This document shows positions 53,794 through 64,000 of a stretch of 64,000 bases of DNA, piece after piece (position 1 is the stretch's first letter; each line of letters starts with the position of its first letter). A program made the position numbers and the translations under genes. The notes below the pieces were generated by a model. The model searched no databases. It saw nothing but the letters and a program-made list of their open reading frames with translations, and had not been told where the DNA came from. Origin of the DNA: Phytophthora quininea (lineage: Eukaryota; Oomycota; Peronosporomycetes; Peronosporales; Peronosporaceae); assembly GCA_011947345.1 (NCBI GenBank), contig JAAVTG010000261.1, positions 62,001 through 126,000 of the forward strand, given 5' to 3'.

Positions 53794-55115
53794 CTAAACC
53801 CAGGCACTTTGATTCGTCTTGTTTCCTTGACGAAATTGGTCAATAAAAGCAGCGAGTCCAGAGAGCGCTTCGTACGGACCTGCAGTCACGTGGTCCTCGA
53901 TGGCAGCAGTGATCACTCGAACTTCTGTTTCATAGCAACACAGTGTTAGTTACAGTGCTCTGATGTGCTTCATTATCAACACCTTCCGTACTTGGAAATT
54001 GATTCGCGATCATATCAAGTCCGCGAGAAGAACTTAAAATGGCAACGATTGCGATTTCTTTCTCGTGAACCCCAAGCGATCTAAGAGCCTGCAAGAAAGA
54101 AAAAAATCCATAAGAACCAGCGAATTTTGCACACAAGATTGAATTCCTGACTTCGATAGCTCTGACTTCACGTCCATAGTCACCGCAAACAAAGGAGAAT
54201 ATCAAGACTTTGAAGCGTTTGATGTCCGAGGAATATCAACCTTGGAAATGTGCCATCGTGTCGGTTTTCCGTCGCTCTCTGGTAACTCTTCAGCTTGTAT
54301 CGAGCCTTCACAGCAATAAAACTAAATTCAAAGTCGTACAAACCAACGTCTAACTGTATACACACACCTTGGCGTGAACGGCCCTCGAGCTGACGAAATA
54401 TTGTTGCGAAAGGCAGAGTTTCATCGCCGAACGTAATGCCGCAGAACTCATACTTCCTCTCGAGACCAGTGTAGCTCTCACCAGTTCGACCAATTCGCTC
54501 CACAGCTTCAGTACCGACAACCGCAAACGCTTCTTCCAGAAGCACTCTACAACAGCAAGTAAAGTCAATAAAGTATTTAATAGTACCCAATCCAACCTTG
54601 TAGACATACGTGATAAGACGAGTTGCTGCTCGGTGGAACTCCATTGCGGTAGATTTGACGTCTCGCAATGTGGTCAGCCGAACCAGCACAGCATCGCTGC
54701 GGATTTCCGTCACATTCTTGTGTTTAATAGTTTGATCTTCGTCTTCGTCGTCATCCTCGCTCTCACTGCCGCTAAAATGCACGAACTGAATGGATAAGCA
54801 ACAAGCGAACCTTTCCAAACGACACGTACGATTCGTCGTCCACAGTTTGCGCTAGAATGTCCTCGCGGTTCTTGTAGATGGCACTGATTGCAGCTCGAGT
54901 GATCTTGTACTCCCTCGCAAGAGCTGCTTGTTTTTCGCCATCGCTTATCCGCTGGATAATCGTACATCGCTGCGAGTGCCGCAAGTAGTGAGCCCGTTTT
55001 CGAGGCTTCTTCTTCGGTTTGCAAGCTGTAGCAGGTAAGTTGGGTGGACCCGATCGCCTTAACGCCACACTCAGCGGGGGCAACTCGGATCGAGGGGGAC
55101 GATTCTTTCTCTCCA
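53794..55115 (-). CDS. HTH plus UPRT-like gene, second copy
   Basis: Same exons, introns and domain content as 33688-35010, on the other strand. Two transitions noted: GCT for GTT in the second intron, and TGT for TAT near the GDYG segment. The whole predicted gene, including the irregular frame near the PRPP-loop region, is shared, so any decay predates the duplication. Confidence 0.55.
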
Positions 55116-55705
55116 TCACCTGCAAAATGCAAACGCGTTAACACTTTCCAGTCCTGATTTGATGTGCCGTTGGTCTCCGTTGATATCCCACAAAGAGAAA
55201 ATGATGCATATTCATCACTTTCGACTCGGACTTGGCCACTCAAGGTTTCTGATCCGACCGACACACTCGACTCATCTGTGCTAGGCGTCTTGATTGGTTG
55301 GACCTGCTCAGATAGGAGGTATGCGTTGTTTGGATGAATTTGATGTCCACGAAAGAATTCGACAGACACTTCCGATCCGATTCAAACTACATGCCGTAGT
55401 CAGATGGAATTCTTGTGGTCCCACAACACAACGGAGAACACAAATAAGCTGACGACTCGCCCAGTACCAGTATCACGTTGGTTTGGGTGACAGACTTGCC
55501 ACGAACGACAGTCTGTGAGCCGTAGCGTTCAATGCGGTTGTTTACTCTACGGTATCAAACATCCTGGCAAAACAAATGAATGGAACTGAATTGATTAACT
55601 GTTTAGTGGATTTAGCTATCTATCCGTGAGAGTTGCGTTCGTGTCGTCCACATGTGGTGCATGGGTTCCGGGATGTTGTTTTCGTGGCGCATCAAAACCA
55701 AGTTA

Positions 55706-56279
55706 CATGGCGGCTCAGGAACGACATTCATTTCCAGGAATGCCGTTCCTGAGCCGCCATGTTGCGTGAAACACAGTCGCTGTGTAGATCCTCCATAGAA
55801 GTATCAGTTCTTTGTGCTCACTTCTCCAGTTCCTACGGAGGTCTTGCAATCTTGGGAAGAGTAGCAACCTCCAGCTTAGATCGGCGCAAAGAACCTCGAC
55901 CACTGGCTCCATAGTTCGCTCCACATTGGTCCTAATGACGGGCACGTGAAAAACAGTGTTCTACCGTTTCGATATCCTGGCATTCCGGACGAAAGCAGTT
56001 TTGGATGGTAGGATTTAGTTCTCTGAGGAAGTATAGTCGTGAACCGACTGTGAGGTCTCCGAAGCACATTCGTACTATCACATCATGAATTACCGGCAGT
56101 AGATATTCACGTAGAGAAATCACACTGGACAAGGTTTCATGAATCCTTTGTCGAGGACACCCCAGGTCTTCCATCGGATGGTGTATCAACTCCAGGACTT
56201 GCTGAAGAATTACTTTCCAATCGTGCGATCGTAGGTTTGGGAAAAATCGCGTAGTTGGTTCTGTTGGACATCCTAGCAA
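55706..56279 (-). pseudogene. LINE 3' end relic, second copy
   Basis: Matches 32523-33098. It shares the frame break at the five-T run and has one additional break: a T-run one base shorter (AAA at 55888-55890, plus strand) right after WSRFF. Includes the hairpin. Confidence 0.6.
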
Positions 56280-56410
56280 TCAAAATTGTACATTCCGTGA
56301 ATCATTTTTACCATTGTTCATGAGTGCCGGTATTACCAAAGATGTGGTGTCCATGTCCTACTGAGCCCGAACTCCATCTCGTACTCATCTCTAAGTCGTT
56401 CTGTGGGGTT

Positions 56411-57229
56411 TTAATGCCCCGTATTATTCGCCAGCATGTCGTTGAGTAACAGATTCTCGAGAGCTTGGTTCATATCCGGTCGGCTTTGCTTGTACGCCGC
56501 GAAGACCATTTCCATGAGCGGCCCCATTTGGTGATACTGTCCTCGATCCAACCCCACAGCAAGGTTGGAGCTCGATTTGGTATAGCTTCTCACCAAACAA
56601 CCGGAAGACCCGTCCGGTAGCGTTGTTGACGACGCTGTCGAGCTACCTGTGAACGTCAGCAGATATGGAGTCGAATTGCCTTCGTTCCGATGGTAGAAGC
56701 TTATCTTGATGCACCACACATACACAGTTCGATCTTGCTGCTGGAACCGCTTCATCGCCGAAAACATTTCCGCGGTCGTCAACCCATTCATTTTTTCTTA
56801 GGGAATAATGGCAAGATGGCTTGGGAAATGACCGTGTCTTCGGTATGTTTGAGTATCATTGGGTGCGTGTCGATGAGCTTGAGTTTGCCTTGAGAAAGTG
56901 ACTTCCACACGACCTCGTCCACAGCTTTGTAGTGAAAGGGCATGAACCGCTTCTCTGTGAGCTCGAGGTGGATGCCTTCTGTCGGTGAGTACCTCAAAGC
57001 TGCGTCGTCTCCAATGTCCGCCATCGGATCATCACTTAAGCCTCTCTCCAAGAGGACAATATCCACAACGGGGAAGCGAGCATCCACACCCAGCAGCACT
57101 TCTTCCAGCTGTTGACTCGAGTGGCGCGTTTGGACGCCGTACAACTCGCCGTGTTCTTGGTATCGACCGCAGATTTGGCTCTTGTGGATCAGCCGCTCGA
57201 AGCTCTTGACCAACTGCAGTTGGCACTTG
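56411..57229 (-). pseudogene. M96 family gene, second copy, 5' truncated by duplication boundary
   Basis: The coding match begins at CQLQLVKSFERL (57229). The basic bZIP-like N-terminus of the first copy is missing and replaced by unrelated sequence, so this copy probably lacks DNA-binding capacity and its own promoter. It shares the A-run frame break with copy one; amino-acid differences noted are D to G and M to V. Confidence 0.65.
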
Positions 57230-57282
57230 TGACAGTACGCCATGGAGTCCACTACTTATTTTGGCTGCTGTTTGATTCATCT

Positions 57283-57291
57283 TCGAGACAC
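57283..57291 (+). repeat. Left 9-bp target-site duplication of MULE
   Basis: TCGAGACAC, identical to 60520-60528. Confidence 0.9.
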
Positions 57292-60200
57292 GGGTGCTAC
57301 TTACTATTGAGTAATTTTTCCTGAATCCTGAGTAACGTGTGTTTTTCCTGAAGTCTGAGTAAAAGTCTGAATAATGAGTACAACATGGTACACGTCTCTA
57401 CACGACCTTGGTTTTGAGGAAATACATGTGAAGACGAACGTCAGAGATTACGTGTTTCAACCTTATTATCGTATGATATTCCTCTGCCACACAATAAACG
57501 GCAGAGAGCTATAGCTTTGGTGTCTTCATGTACAAGCCTAGTTGCTCTTCGATCTCACTTTTGAAGTCTCCACACCAAAGAACAGCCTGCTATGAGTTCC
57601 GATCCTGGAGAAGCGCGCGCACGTACTGAGCATTCTGTCGGGGAAGAGCAGCCTCGACAGCGTACACGGTACAATTACACCGTAGTTGGTGTATATTCTT
57701 CTGTTGAAGCCGCAGAGGTTGGTATGTGTGGGACGTCCGACTTTGACTTCAAAGTCCTCTACAACTACGGCTCAAGTGGGCATGGGCAGAAGGTCTACCA
57801 GTGTTGTACTCATGTTAATTGCGGGAAGAAGTTCCGAGTAGGAGTTTCGGCAGACGAAGACGGCGAGGTTGTTACGTTGGAAGAGACGGGGGACCACACC
57901 ACGCAACTTTCGACGTCCAAGAAGCAGGGGATACGTTTGCGCTGGAAGCGGCAATCCGATGACATACTTACCGGTGGATCCGGTGGTCAAAAGTGCCTGA
58001 AGACTCTGTCAAAGCGAGTGACAGCAAAAACAAAGACCTCGCTTCCTACACAAAAGCAGCTCAATAACAGGAAGGCCTATCTAAAGAAGAAAAGTGCAGG
58101 TACGTATTTACATTTGTGGAATTTAGTTAATGCTGATGGTTATTCTTTTGTTGTATTCACCGTTAGGTGGCTGGGAAATTCACAACAACGCGAAACTGCT
58201 GCAGTGGGTTGCAGGCAAGCTATGCACTACTACAGATCCGTTTTATGGCCCTGGCCTTCAATTTGATCCAGACACAGATGCAACAACCTTCTCTAACCAG
58301 ACAGAAGGATTCAAGCACGATCTCGTAGTTCTGAAAAACTTCGAGTTCGATTCAGAGGACGAGAACGGTACGACGACGCGATCGTACGCTATCATTGTTA
58401 CGTCTAGGACTTGCCTACGAAACATTTTCTATGCGTCGCGTGGTCAAGGAGAAGATGGTTTGATTGGTGTCACCGATGGCACTTACAAGCTCCATTTAGG
58501 TGAGTCAAGCATTATATTATTTTTGCTCCACTTTTACTGACACAATTTATTTATTGTAGGTGGCTGGACTTTGATTGATTTTGGATCGTACACTACCCAC
58601 TTTGCACGTAATAAGTACTCTAAAACGTTCGTGCCGTGGATGTACATGTTCACAAGAACGGAAAATCAACTGGTCTACGAGGAGTTATTCAGAACAGCAC
58701 GCGAATTTGCCGAGAAATTCTTCAATGTCGAGCTACAACTTCAATTTGGTAGTTTAGACCACACTGCGTACATTGCGAACGCGTTTCAAGCGGTGTGGCC
58801 TGGCATACGCTTGCTAAACTGCTACCCGCACTTTTGTCGGAAAGCCCGGTCCAAGATGAAACTGCTGCAGGTATGTTCCCATTTGTAACTTTTTTAGTTG
58901 ACGCTTACAGTGAAATGATTTTTAGAACGACGAGGTTTTCGAGACTAAAGTGTGGCCAAACATCAAGTACTTGCACGAGGCACGATCAAAGGACCAGTTC
59001 GCGGCGTTGGCCAAGTTCGTCTTGAAGTACTGGCGAGATCAACAGGAGAACAAGTACACGGATTGGATAGAAGAGTACTATCTCTCCGGGTTTTGGGCGA
59101 ACTGGTTCGGTACGTGCGCAACTCCGGGTATAACACCATCACAAAACGCGTTAGAATCGCACCATCGCGTGATCAAGAAGACGTGCGTCGGGGTCTGCGT
59201 GCCAGCACTGCCACAGTGCTAAACGAGTCACTGCCGAGTGTATTGTTCCATCAATCAACTGTCTCGACTCATTTGGTGCAAGCGCATTTTTGTGAAGGTA
59301 AGTTGAATGGTGTGTGTTGTAGAATCACAATATCTAATCGCACGTGTTGTATAATAGGTCCCTGGCTGGCAGAGGTGGTCACGAAGGCGAAGCGGTTGCT
59401 TGGTACTCGTGAAAACTACTACAGCTTTCGTGTAACAAGACAAAAGGTGCTGAAAGCCTTAATATTCAACGCGTCCAAATTTGTTGTGGACGGAAGAAAT
59501 GTCCACAGGAACCAAGTCACGCGCGAACGCGTTCAGAAGTACGACACTATCCGCGCTCGACTAATCTATACTGACGCTCGTTTATTCTGTTGTAGGTTTC
59601 TGAGCTCATTACACGGGAATCTGGAGTCAGTATCAGCCGTTAACGAAGTAGAGCTGCTGTTCTTGTCGCTTCACAAGGTCGATCTGTTGCACTTGCAGGC
59701 TTTGAAACTATCAAACCAGTCCCCAGTTCCTGCAAAAGATGTTAGTTGCGCAGACTATTCATTTCATCGCTAAAAGTGTACTGACGATTTCTTGTTGCAG
59801 ATCAAGTCAATCCGTCAAAAATATCGATGTGACTGTCTCGGATATTGGTCGACTGGCTGGCAGTGCGCTCACGTGGTAGCGGCAATGGTGCTGCAGAAGG
59901 ACATGCGAATGGAGGGGTTGATAGCACGTCTTCCGGTGCAAAAGTGGCCGGTGGGCAGAAAAGAAGTCGTGGAGCTCTGTGTGAAGATCGCAGCAGTGAG
60001 CATTTCTTTTCTGTGGACAACCTTGTTGCCCTGTTCCTACAATTTCCTGCTCGTCCACTTCATTGGAATGTCCTCCAAGAAGTTACAGGCTCTGACGGTC
60101 AAGATGAAACGAGGGTTGGTGTGGTTGTAACGTGGTCGGAGCGCGGGGGTTGTTCGTCTGGTCCATCAAGCTATCGGATGGACGATTGGTCGGTCTCGAG

Positions 60201-60519
60201 TGTCAAGAGCTAGCCGAAGCGGTTAACAGAGCGTACGTTCTAGGTTTGGACATCACAGCGAGCATCGCAATGTAAGGAGCGCAGGGGGACAAGAAATTGA
60301 TCTGTATGTGATATGCATAGGAGGACTACATGTTTAACCAAGAAAATACAAAGAAAAATGCCTCCACAATGCACGTACTATCCTTTTACATTCATCTAAA
60401 TTACTCAGAAGTCAGCTACACGACCCAGCACCCGTGAGCGTATGAGATCGGGCTCATTTACTCGATTGTCAGTACTTACTCAGCGTTCAGCCCCGTTTAC
60501 TCAAAAGTAAGGCCGACCC
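57292..60519 (+). mobile_element. Mutator-like element (MULE), complete
   Basis: 3228 bp, bounded by imperfect inverted repeats starting GGGT (left GGGTGCTACTTACTATTGAG; right, reverse-complemented, GGGTCGGCCTTACTTTTGAG) and by a perfect 9-bp target duplication. Each terminal region contains several GAGTAA units (left 57311-57395; right 60405-60505, inverted). One spliced transposase gene fills the interior. Clean termini and duplication indicate a recent insertion, 54 bp outside the right arm of the inverted duplication. Confidence 0.9.
57592..60210 (+). CDS. MULE transposase with SWIM zinc finger, multi-exon
   Basis: ATG 57592. Exon 1 has a FLYWCH/WRKY-like zinc module (VYQCCTHVNCGKKF). 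A short GT-AG intron (about 58099-58166) leads to an exon starting GWEIHNNAKLL; another (about 58500-58559) lies between GVTDGTYKLHL (first catalytic Asp) and GWTLIDFGSYTT. Downstream come LLNCYPHFCRKAR and, after an intron near 58870-58924, NALESHHRVIKK (catalytic Glu). More 50-70 bp introns follow near 59298-59358, 59563-59595 and 59740-59800. The last exon carries a SWIM finger, YRCDCLGYWSTGWQCAHVVA (CxC...CxH). One shift near 59200 may be a break or a mis-set splice site. Expected function: cut-and-paste transposition of this element. Confidence 0.75.
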
Positions 60520-60528
60520 TCGAGACAC
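60520..60528 (+). repeat. Right 9-bp target-site duplication of MULE
   Basis: TCGAGACAC, identical to 57283-57291. Confidence 0.9.
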
Positions 60529-60789
60529 ACACGATGTTCTCATGCAGGTATCACCCACAAACAGACACTCCACAGGGCTACGTAGGCTGTAGGTAGCTTT
60601 CATTAACGTTTGCACGCTCAATTCATTCTTAAACTTGCCAATTAAGGATCACCCCAGCTCGAACTCGGCAGAGTTCGTGACAGTTAATTAACTATTAGTA
60701 AGCGAGCGATGCCACCAGCAACGGATTCAGGCGCGCGAGACGATCGCCCCAGCAGCATCCCCGTGTGAATCCGTAAGGGACGCGATAGG

Positions 60790-61836
60790 ATGTACGTCCC
60801 GGACGGCTGCACTCCTCCCCCACCAGCTACAGCAACTGGGCAAGGTGAACAAGGTACCTCAGCTCATGACGCTACTGCACAAGGTTCGTCGGCAACGTCA
60901 TCTTCCGCGCAGGCCTCTTTAACGCCTGACATGTTGGCGCAGCTGCTGCAACACACGCTGCAAACCTCGCAACAACAAGCGACCCAGATGACACAACTCC
61001 TGGCTCAGACGACGCAGATCCAGCAGCAGATTTTGCAGGCTCAAACGCGTCCAAGACCATCTCGAAAGAAATCTGATCCACCACGCTTTGATGGCAGCGA
61101 TCAGGACGACTTGGAACTTTGGATTTTCTCCACAGAGCAGTATTACTCCGAGTTCCGTACTGAGATGCACGACTTTTCGTCAAACTTCTCGGACATGGTC
61201 TTTGCCAACCTCGGCACGGACGCCCAAGCATGGTATCGTGATGTGAAGATATCGCTTGGGGCCAGTCCGCTTACATGGAGTGTCTTCAAGGAGCGTATTC
61301 GGGCGCGCTTCCGCGATAAGGATTTTGAGTTTAAGACGCTGACCAAAATGTACGAGTTGAAGGCTACAAAGTCCCAGCAGGAATATACATCTCGCTTCCT
61401 GCACTTGCTCTCGCAAGTGGACACAAAACTGCCTGAAGTCGTCAAGCGCTGGTTCTTTCAGCAAAATCTGCATGCGGACACGGCAGCGTACATCTCGCGA
61501 AATGTGCCTGACACTCTAGCGCAAGCCATCGAAATGGCTCAACGTTTTGAGAACGCTAAGCCCGCTAGTACGCGACCTCCGGCAAAGGAGCCTGCGATCC
61601 AAAACGCCAAAGCCAACAACAGCAGCCAAGGCAACAACAAGTCAAAGAAGATCGCCTTTAAGGACAACCCGATCAAGCAGTGCAACTACTGCAAGAGGAA
61701 AAACCACACGGAGGACGAGTGCCGTACGAAGGTACGCGACATCGCCGCTGCTGCAGAATTTGGGTCGTCAAAAACGGCTCAGCTCGGTAGGGTGGCAACC
61801 TACCGAGTCAACAAGGTCAGGAAGCTCTGGCAGTAA
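60790..61836 (+). CDS. Gypsy Gag with CCHC zinc knuckle
   Basis: 348 codons. The N-terminus is Pro/Gln/Thr-rich with a run of Gln helices (60930-61050). The central region is a retrotransposon gag domain (RFDGSDQDDLELWIFSTEQY; TWSVFKERIRARF; QQEYTSRFLHLLSQV). The C-terminal zinc knuckle CNYCKRKNHTEDEC binds RNA. The frame is intact and ends just before the protease in another frame, compatible with programmed or accidental frameshifting near 61800-61836. Confidence 0.85.
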   Translation: MYVPDGCTPPPPATATGQGEQGTSAHDATAQGSSATSSSAQASLTPDMLAQLLQHTLQTSQQQATQMTQLLAQTTQIQQQILQAQTRPRPSRKKSDPPRFDGSDQDDLELWIFSTEQYYSEFRTEMHDFSSNFSDMVFANLGTDAQAWYRDVKISLGASPLTWSVFKERIRARFRDKDFEFKTLTKMYELKATKSQQEYTSRFLHLLSQVDTKLPEVVKRWFFQQNLHADTAAYISRNVPDTLAQAIEMAQRFENAKPASTRPPAKEPAIQNAKANNSSQGNNKSKKIAFKDNPIKQCNYCKRKNHTEDECRTKVRDIAAAAEFGSSKTAQLGRVATYRVNKVRKLWQ

Positions 61837-61839
61837 GCT

Positions 61840-63999
61840 TTCTGCACCGCCATTATCTGATGATGCCGCTAGCAGCAGCTCAAAACGCCTAGCGTTTCAT
61901 TCAGACAAACTATACTGCTATTTGACCCAGAACGCACGAATTTCCAACCACGTTGCTAAGGGTTTTGTGGACAGCGGGTCGTCATTCAACGCCATCTCAC
62001 CAAAGTTGGCGCAAAAGTGGACATTGAAGTGAAACAATGCCCAGAACCTCTATCAGTGAAAATTGGAAACAATCAACGCATCCAAATTCCGCGCAAGGAA
62101 GCTGTTCTTACCGTTAATATCGAAGGCTTTCCCGAGTACAAGTCGCCGATGTACGTCATGCCCATTCCCGAGGGCAAGGACATGCTACTCGGATGGCCAT
62201 GGCTTGAGCAAGTGAACCCGGATATCGACTGGACGAACCGGACAATATCATCACGCAGTGATACCCAGTCGCCCATAGTTTTCTTCCGACAGTGCTTACG
62301 ACAAACTCCAGCTCGTAAAGTCGGCCGCCAACGCCTCAAAAATGGTCGCAGTACTCGCGAGGACGATGCTCTCCAGTACTTTTACATGCATCATGGTTTT
62401 GACAGTGCACAAGGATCCACTCGTGTTGTAGCAGCAAAAACCTGAAGAAACTACTGCGAGAAGAAGACAACGAATTCTGCTTCGTGATTGAGCATGATCC
62501 AGACAGCGCTAAAGCAGACCGGCAATTAACTCAAGACTGGGATGCACTTCGCGGACACCCTGCCGAAAAACTCCTGCTGAAATACAAAGACGTCGTATTT
62601 CGAACGCAGCTTCCTACCGTACCCCCAACGCGAAACAAGGATATCAAAGCCGAAATCGAACTTGTGGACGACGAACCTGTAGCGAGAAAACAGTTTCGGC
62701 TCAGCGAAGAAATGAAGGCCGCAATTCGTGAGTGGACAGCAGAAATGCTTCGAGCTGGCCTTATTCGGCGTTCTAAATCACCCTACTCAGCACCAACCTT
62801 TTGCGTTAAAAAGGCGGTGGGCTGGCGAGTAGTGCACGACTTTAGAGGAATCAACTCTAAGATTCGGCTACCGGCGACGCCAGTCCCACGAAAGGAAGAC
62901 ATCTTCGACTCAATACGCAAAGGTAAGTTTTTTCAGCCATGGACCTTTTGTGGGGATTCTTCCAGGTGCGCTTGAGGAAACAAGATGTGCCGTATACCGC
63001 ATTTTCGACTCCTGACGGATTATTCGAGTATTTGGTGACCCCCATGGGCCTCTCCTGCAGTCCTGCAGCGTTCAATAGGCTGATCCAGAAAGTTTTTGCC
63101 GATAAGAGCAGCTTCTGCAAGGCCTATTTCGATGATTTGTCTGTCTACACCGAAACGAACGATATGGAGGACCACCTTATCGCCCTCGAAAAGGTTCTCG
63201 AGAGGTGCAAGGAGGAGCAACTCTTCGTCAAGCTGTCGAAGTGTACGTTCTGCGCCTCGGAAATACCTTGTCTAGGCGACTTCATCGGAATCCATGGTAT
63301 TCGGATGGACCCCGACAAGGTGAGAGTGATCCAGAACTGGCTGAAGCCTCGCACGAAGCGTGAACTACTGTCGTTCCTCGGCACATGTGTATATGTGCTC
63401 AAGTACTGTCCAGACTTCGCAGAATATTCGGCTCCGCTCACAGAGTTGACAAAGGGGAAGACTCGAAACGAACAGCTCCAGTTCAGTGATCTGCATGAAA
63501 GTGCTTTGAAGAACTCAAGCGCAGACTCTCTAAGCCTCCCGTTCTAGCTCACCCGATTTTGACCGAATGTTTTGCGTGAAAATGGATGCATCTGACTTTG
63601 CCGTCGGTGGCTACCTGTACCAACTCGACGAAAAAGGCGACGAGAGAGTCATTGCTTATGGCGGGAGAAAACTCTGTGAAGCAGAACTGAAGTACCCAAC
63701 TCGCGAAAAAGAGCTTCTCGCAGCTCTATTTGCAATGCGCACATGGCATGTGTATCTGATTGACAAGCCGTTCATGATCAGCACGGACCATCGTACGCTT
63801 GAAACAATCCTTCAGCAGAAGACGTGCTCTCAGCGGCTGGCAAGATGGCTCAACGAGTTTGGAATGTACCAACCACTCTTCAAATGGATCAAAGGAGACT
63901 CCAACATAGTGGCCGACTTCATCTCTCGAAACCCTGGCTGGAAGCAGGACACGACCGCAATTTCTCTCGCTGCACTATTGAAACATATCAGGGACGATA
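61840..63999 (+). pseudogene. Gypsy Pol: protease, RT, RNase H, several frame breaks
   Basis: Protease at about 61950-62010 (GFVDSGSSFNAIS, catalytic DSG), then a shift at AAAA 62013-62016 into VKQCPEPLSVKIG and MLLGWPWLEQ. After another shift near 62420 comes the RT: IRRSKSPYSAPTFCVKK, VVHDFRGINSK, then a shift at the T-run 62928-62933, GFFQVRL, PMGLSCSPAAF and AYFDDLSVY (the YxDD box is FDD). After breaks near 63495 and 63580, RNase H reads MDASDFAVGGYLYQ, TREKELLAALFA, STDHRTLE and ADFISRNPG. Five breaks in 2 kb, at least two of them one-base shortfalls in homopolymers. Continues past the window. Confidence 0.8.
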
Positions 64000-64000
64000 A

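Larger units (their letters stand above)
53785..57229 (-). repeat. Right arm of 3.45 kb inverted duplication
   Basis: Reverse complement of 31573-35019, about 18.8 kb from it. It carries the same HTH-UPRT-like gene (minus strand, 55115-53794), LINE 3' relic with hairpin (56279-55706) and most of the M96 gene (57229-56411). Confidence 0.93.
60529..64000 (+). mobile_element. Ty3/Gypsy LTR retrotransposon, 3' part outside window
   Basis: Gag, protease, RT and RNase H appear in Ty3/Gypsy order from 60790 to the window end; integrase and the 3' LTR would lie beyond. The 260 bp before gag must contain the leader and perhaps part of the 5' LTR, but I cannot fix LTR ends or a primer-binding site without the second LTR. 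Confidence 0.8.

Noticed and set aside
1..64000. CRISPR arrays, tRNA or rRNA genes
   Set aside because: No regularly spaced repeats and no cloverleaf or rRNA-like stretches were seen on either strand; eukaryotic gene structure throughout.

Overview
The window is nuclear DNA of a plant-pathogenic oomycete, most likely Phytophthora or a close relative. The evidence is the mix of gene families: an RxLR-type secreted effector, several Crinkler (CRN) genes and relics, START/FYVE-like/GAF proteins, an M96 mating-specific family gene, short 60-80 bp introns, and oomycete-like initiator elements just upstream of several ATGs. It is gene-sparse, repeat-rich, effector-bearing sequence. I see no prokaryotic operons, tRNA, rRNA or CRISPR.

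Layout. 1-1.9 kb: 3' part of a CRN-type NTPase, cut by the window edge. 2-5.1 kb: intact START/FYVE-like/GAF gene. 5.1-8.5 kb: a degenerate acidic ORF relic, then a frame-broken CRN gene. 8.9-10.3 kb: intact guanine deaminase. 10.3-12.2 kb: a second, broken START/FYVE gene and an unassigned relic. 12.8-13.3 kb: RxLR effector. 13.8-18.7 kb: a PIF/Harbinger-type DNA transposon with a DDE transposase, a SANT/Myb-like partner and a SET-domain methyltransferase gene, all inside terminal inverted repeats. 19.5-22.3 kb: a DUF6729-like DDE transposon relic. 22.4-24.2 kb: endonuclease half of a LINE. 24.5-25.8 kb: direct duplicate of the promoter and 5' end of the 2-5 kb gene. 25.8-27.1 kb: another CRN gene. 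28.1-29.9 kb: armadillo-repeat protein.

31.3-60.5 kb: M96 gene, a LINE 3' relic and an HTH-UPRT-like gene lie in a 3.45 kb segment (31573-35019) that recurs almost identically in inverted orientation at 53785-57229. Between the arms are a START/GAF relic, a secreted HExxH metalloprotease, a tyrosine-recombinase (DIRS-order, Ngaro/PAT-like) retrotransposon with split direct repeats (37.5-43.8 kb), a truncated second metalloprotease copy, an alpha/beta hydrolase (47.0-48.2 kb), an acidic putatively myristoylated repeat protein, and a decayed array of ubiquitin-like plus RING genes with a hAT fragment. Just outside the right arm is a 3.2 kb Mutator-like element with a perfect 9-bp target duplication. 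From 60.5 kb to the window end is a Ty3/Gypsy element.

Overall caution: many otherwise well-conserved reading frames are broken by one missing base in a run of 4-6 identical bases. Some apparent pseudogenes may be consensus errors. The most novel candidate is the Harbinger-type transposon that seems to carry its own SET-domain methyltransferase.
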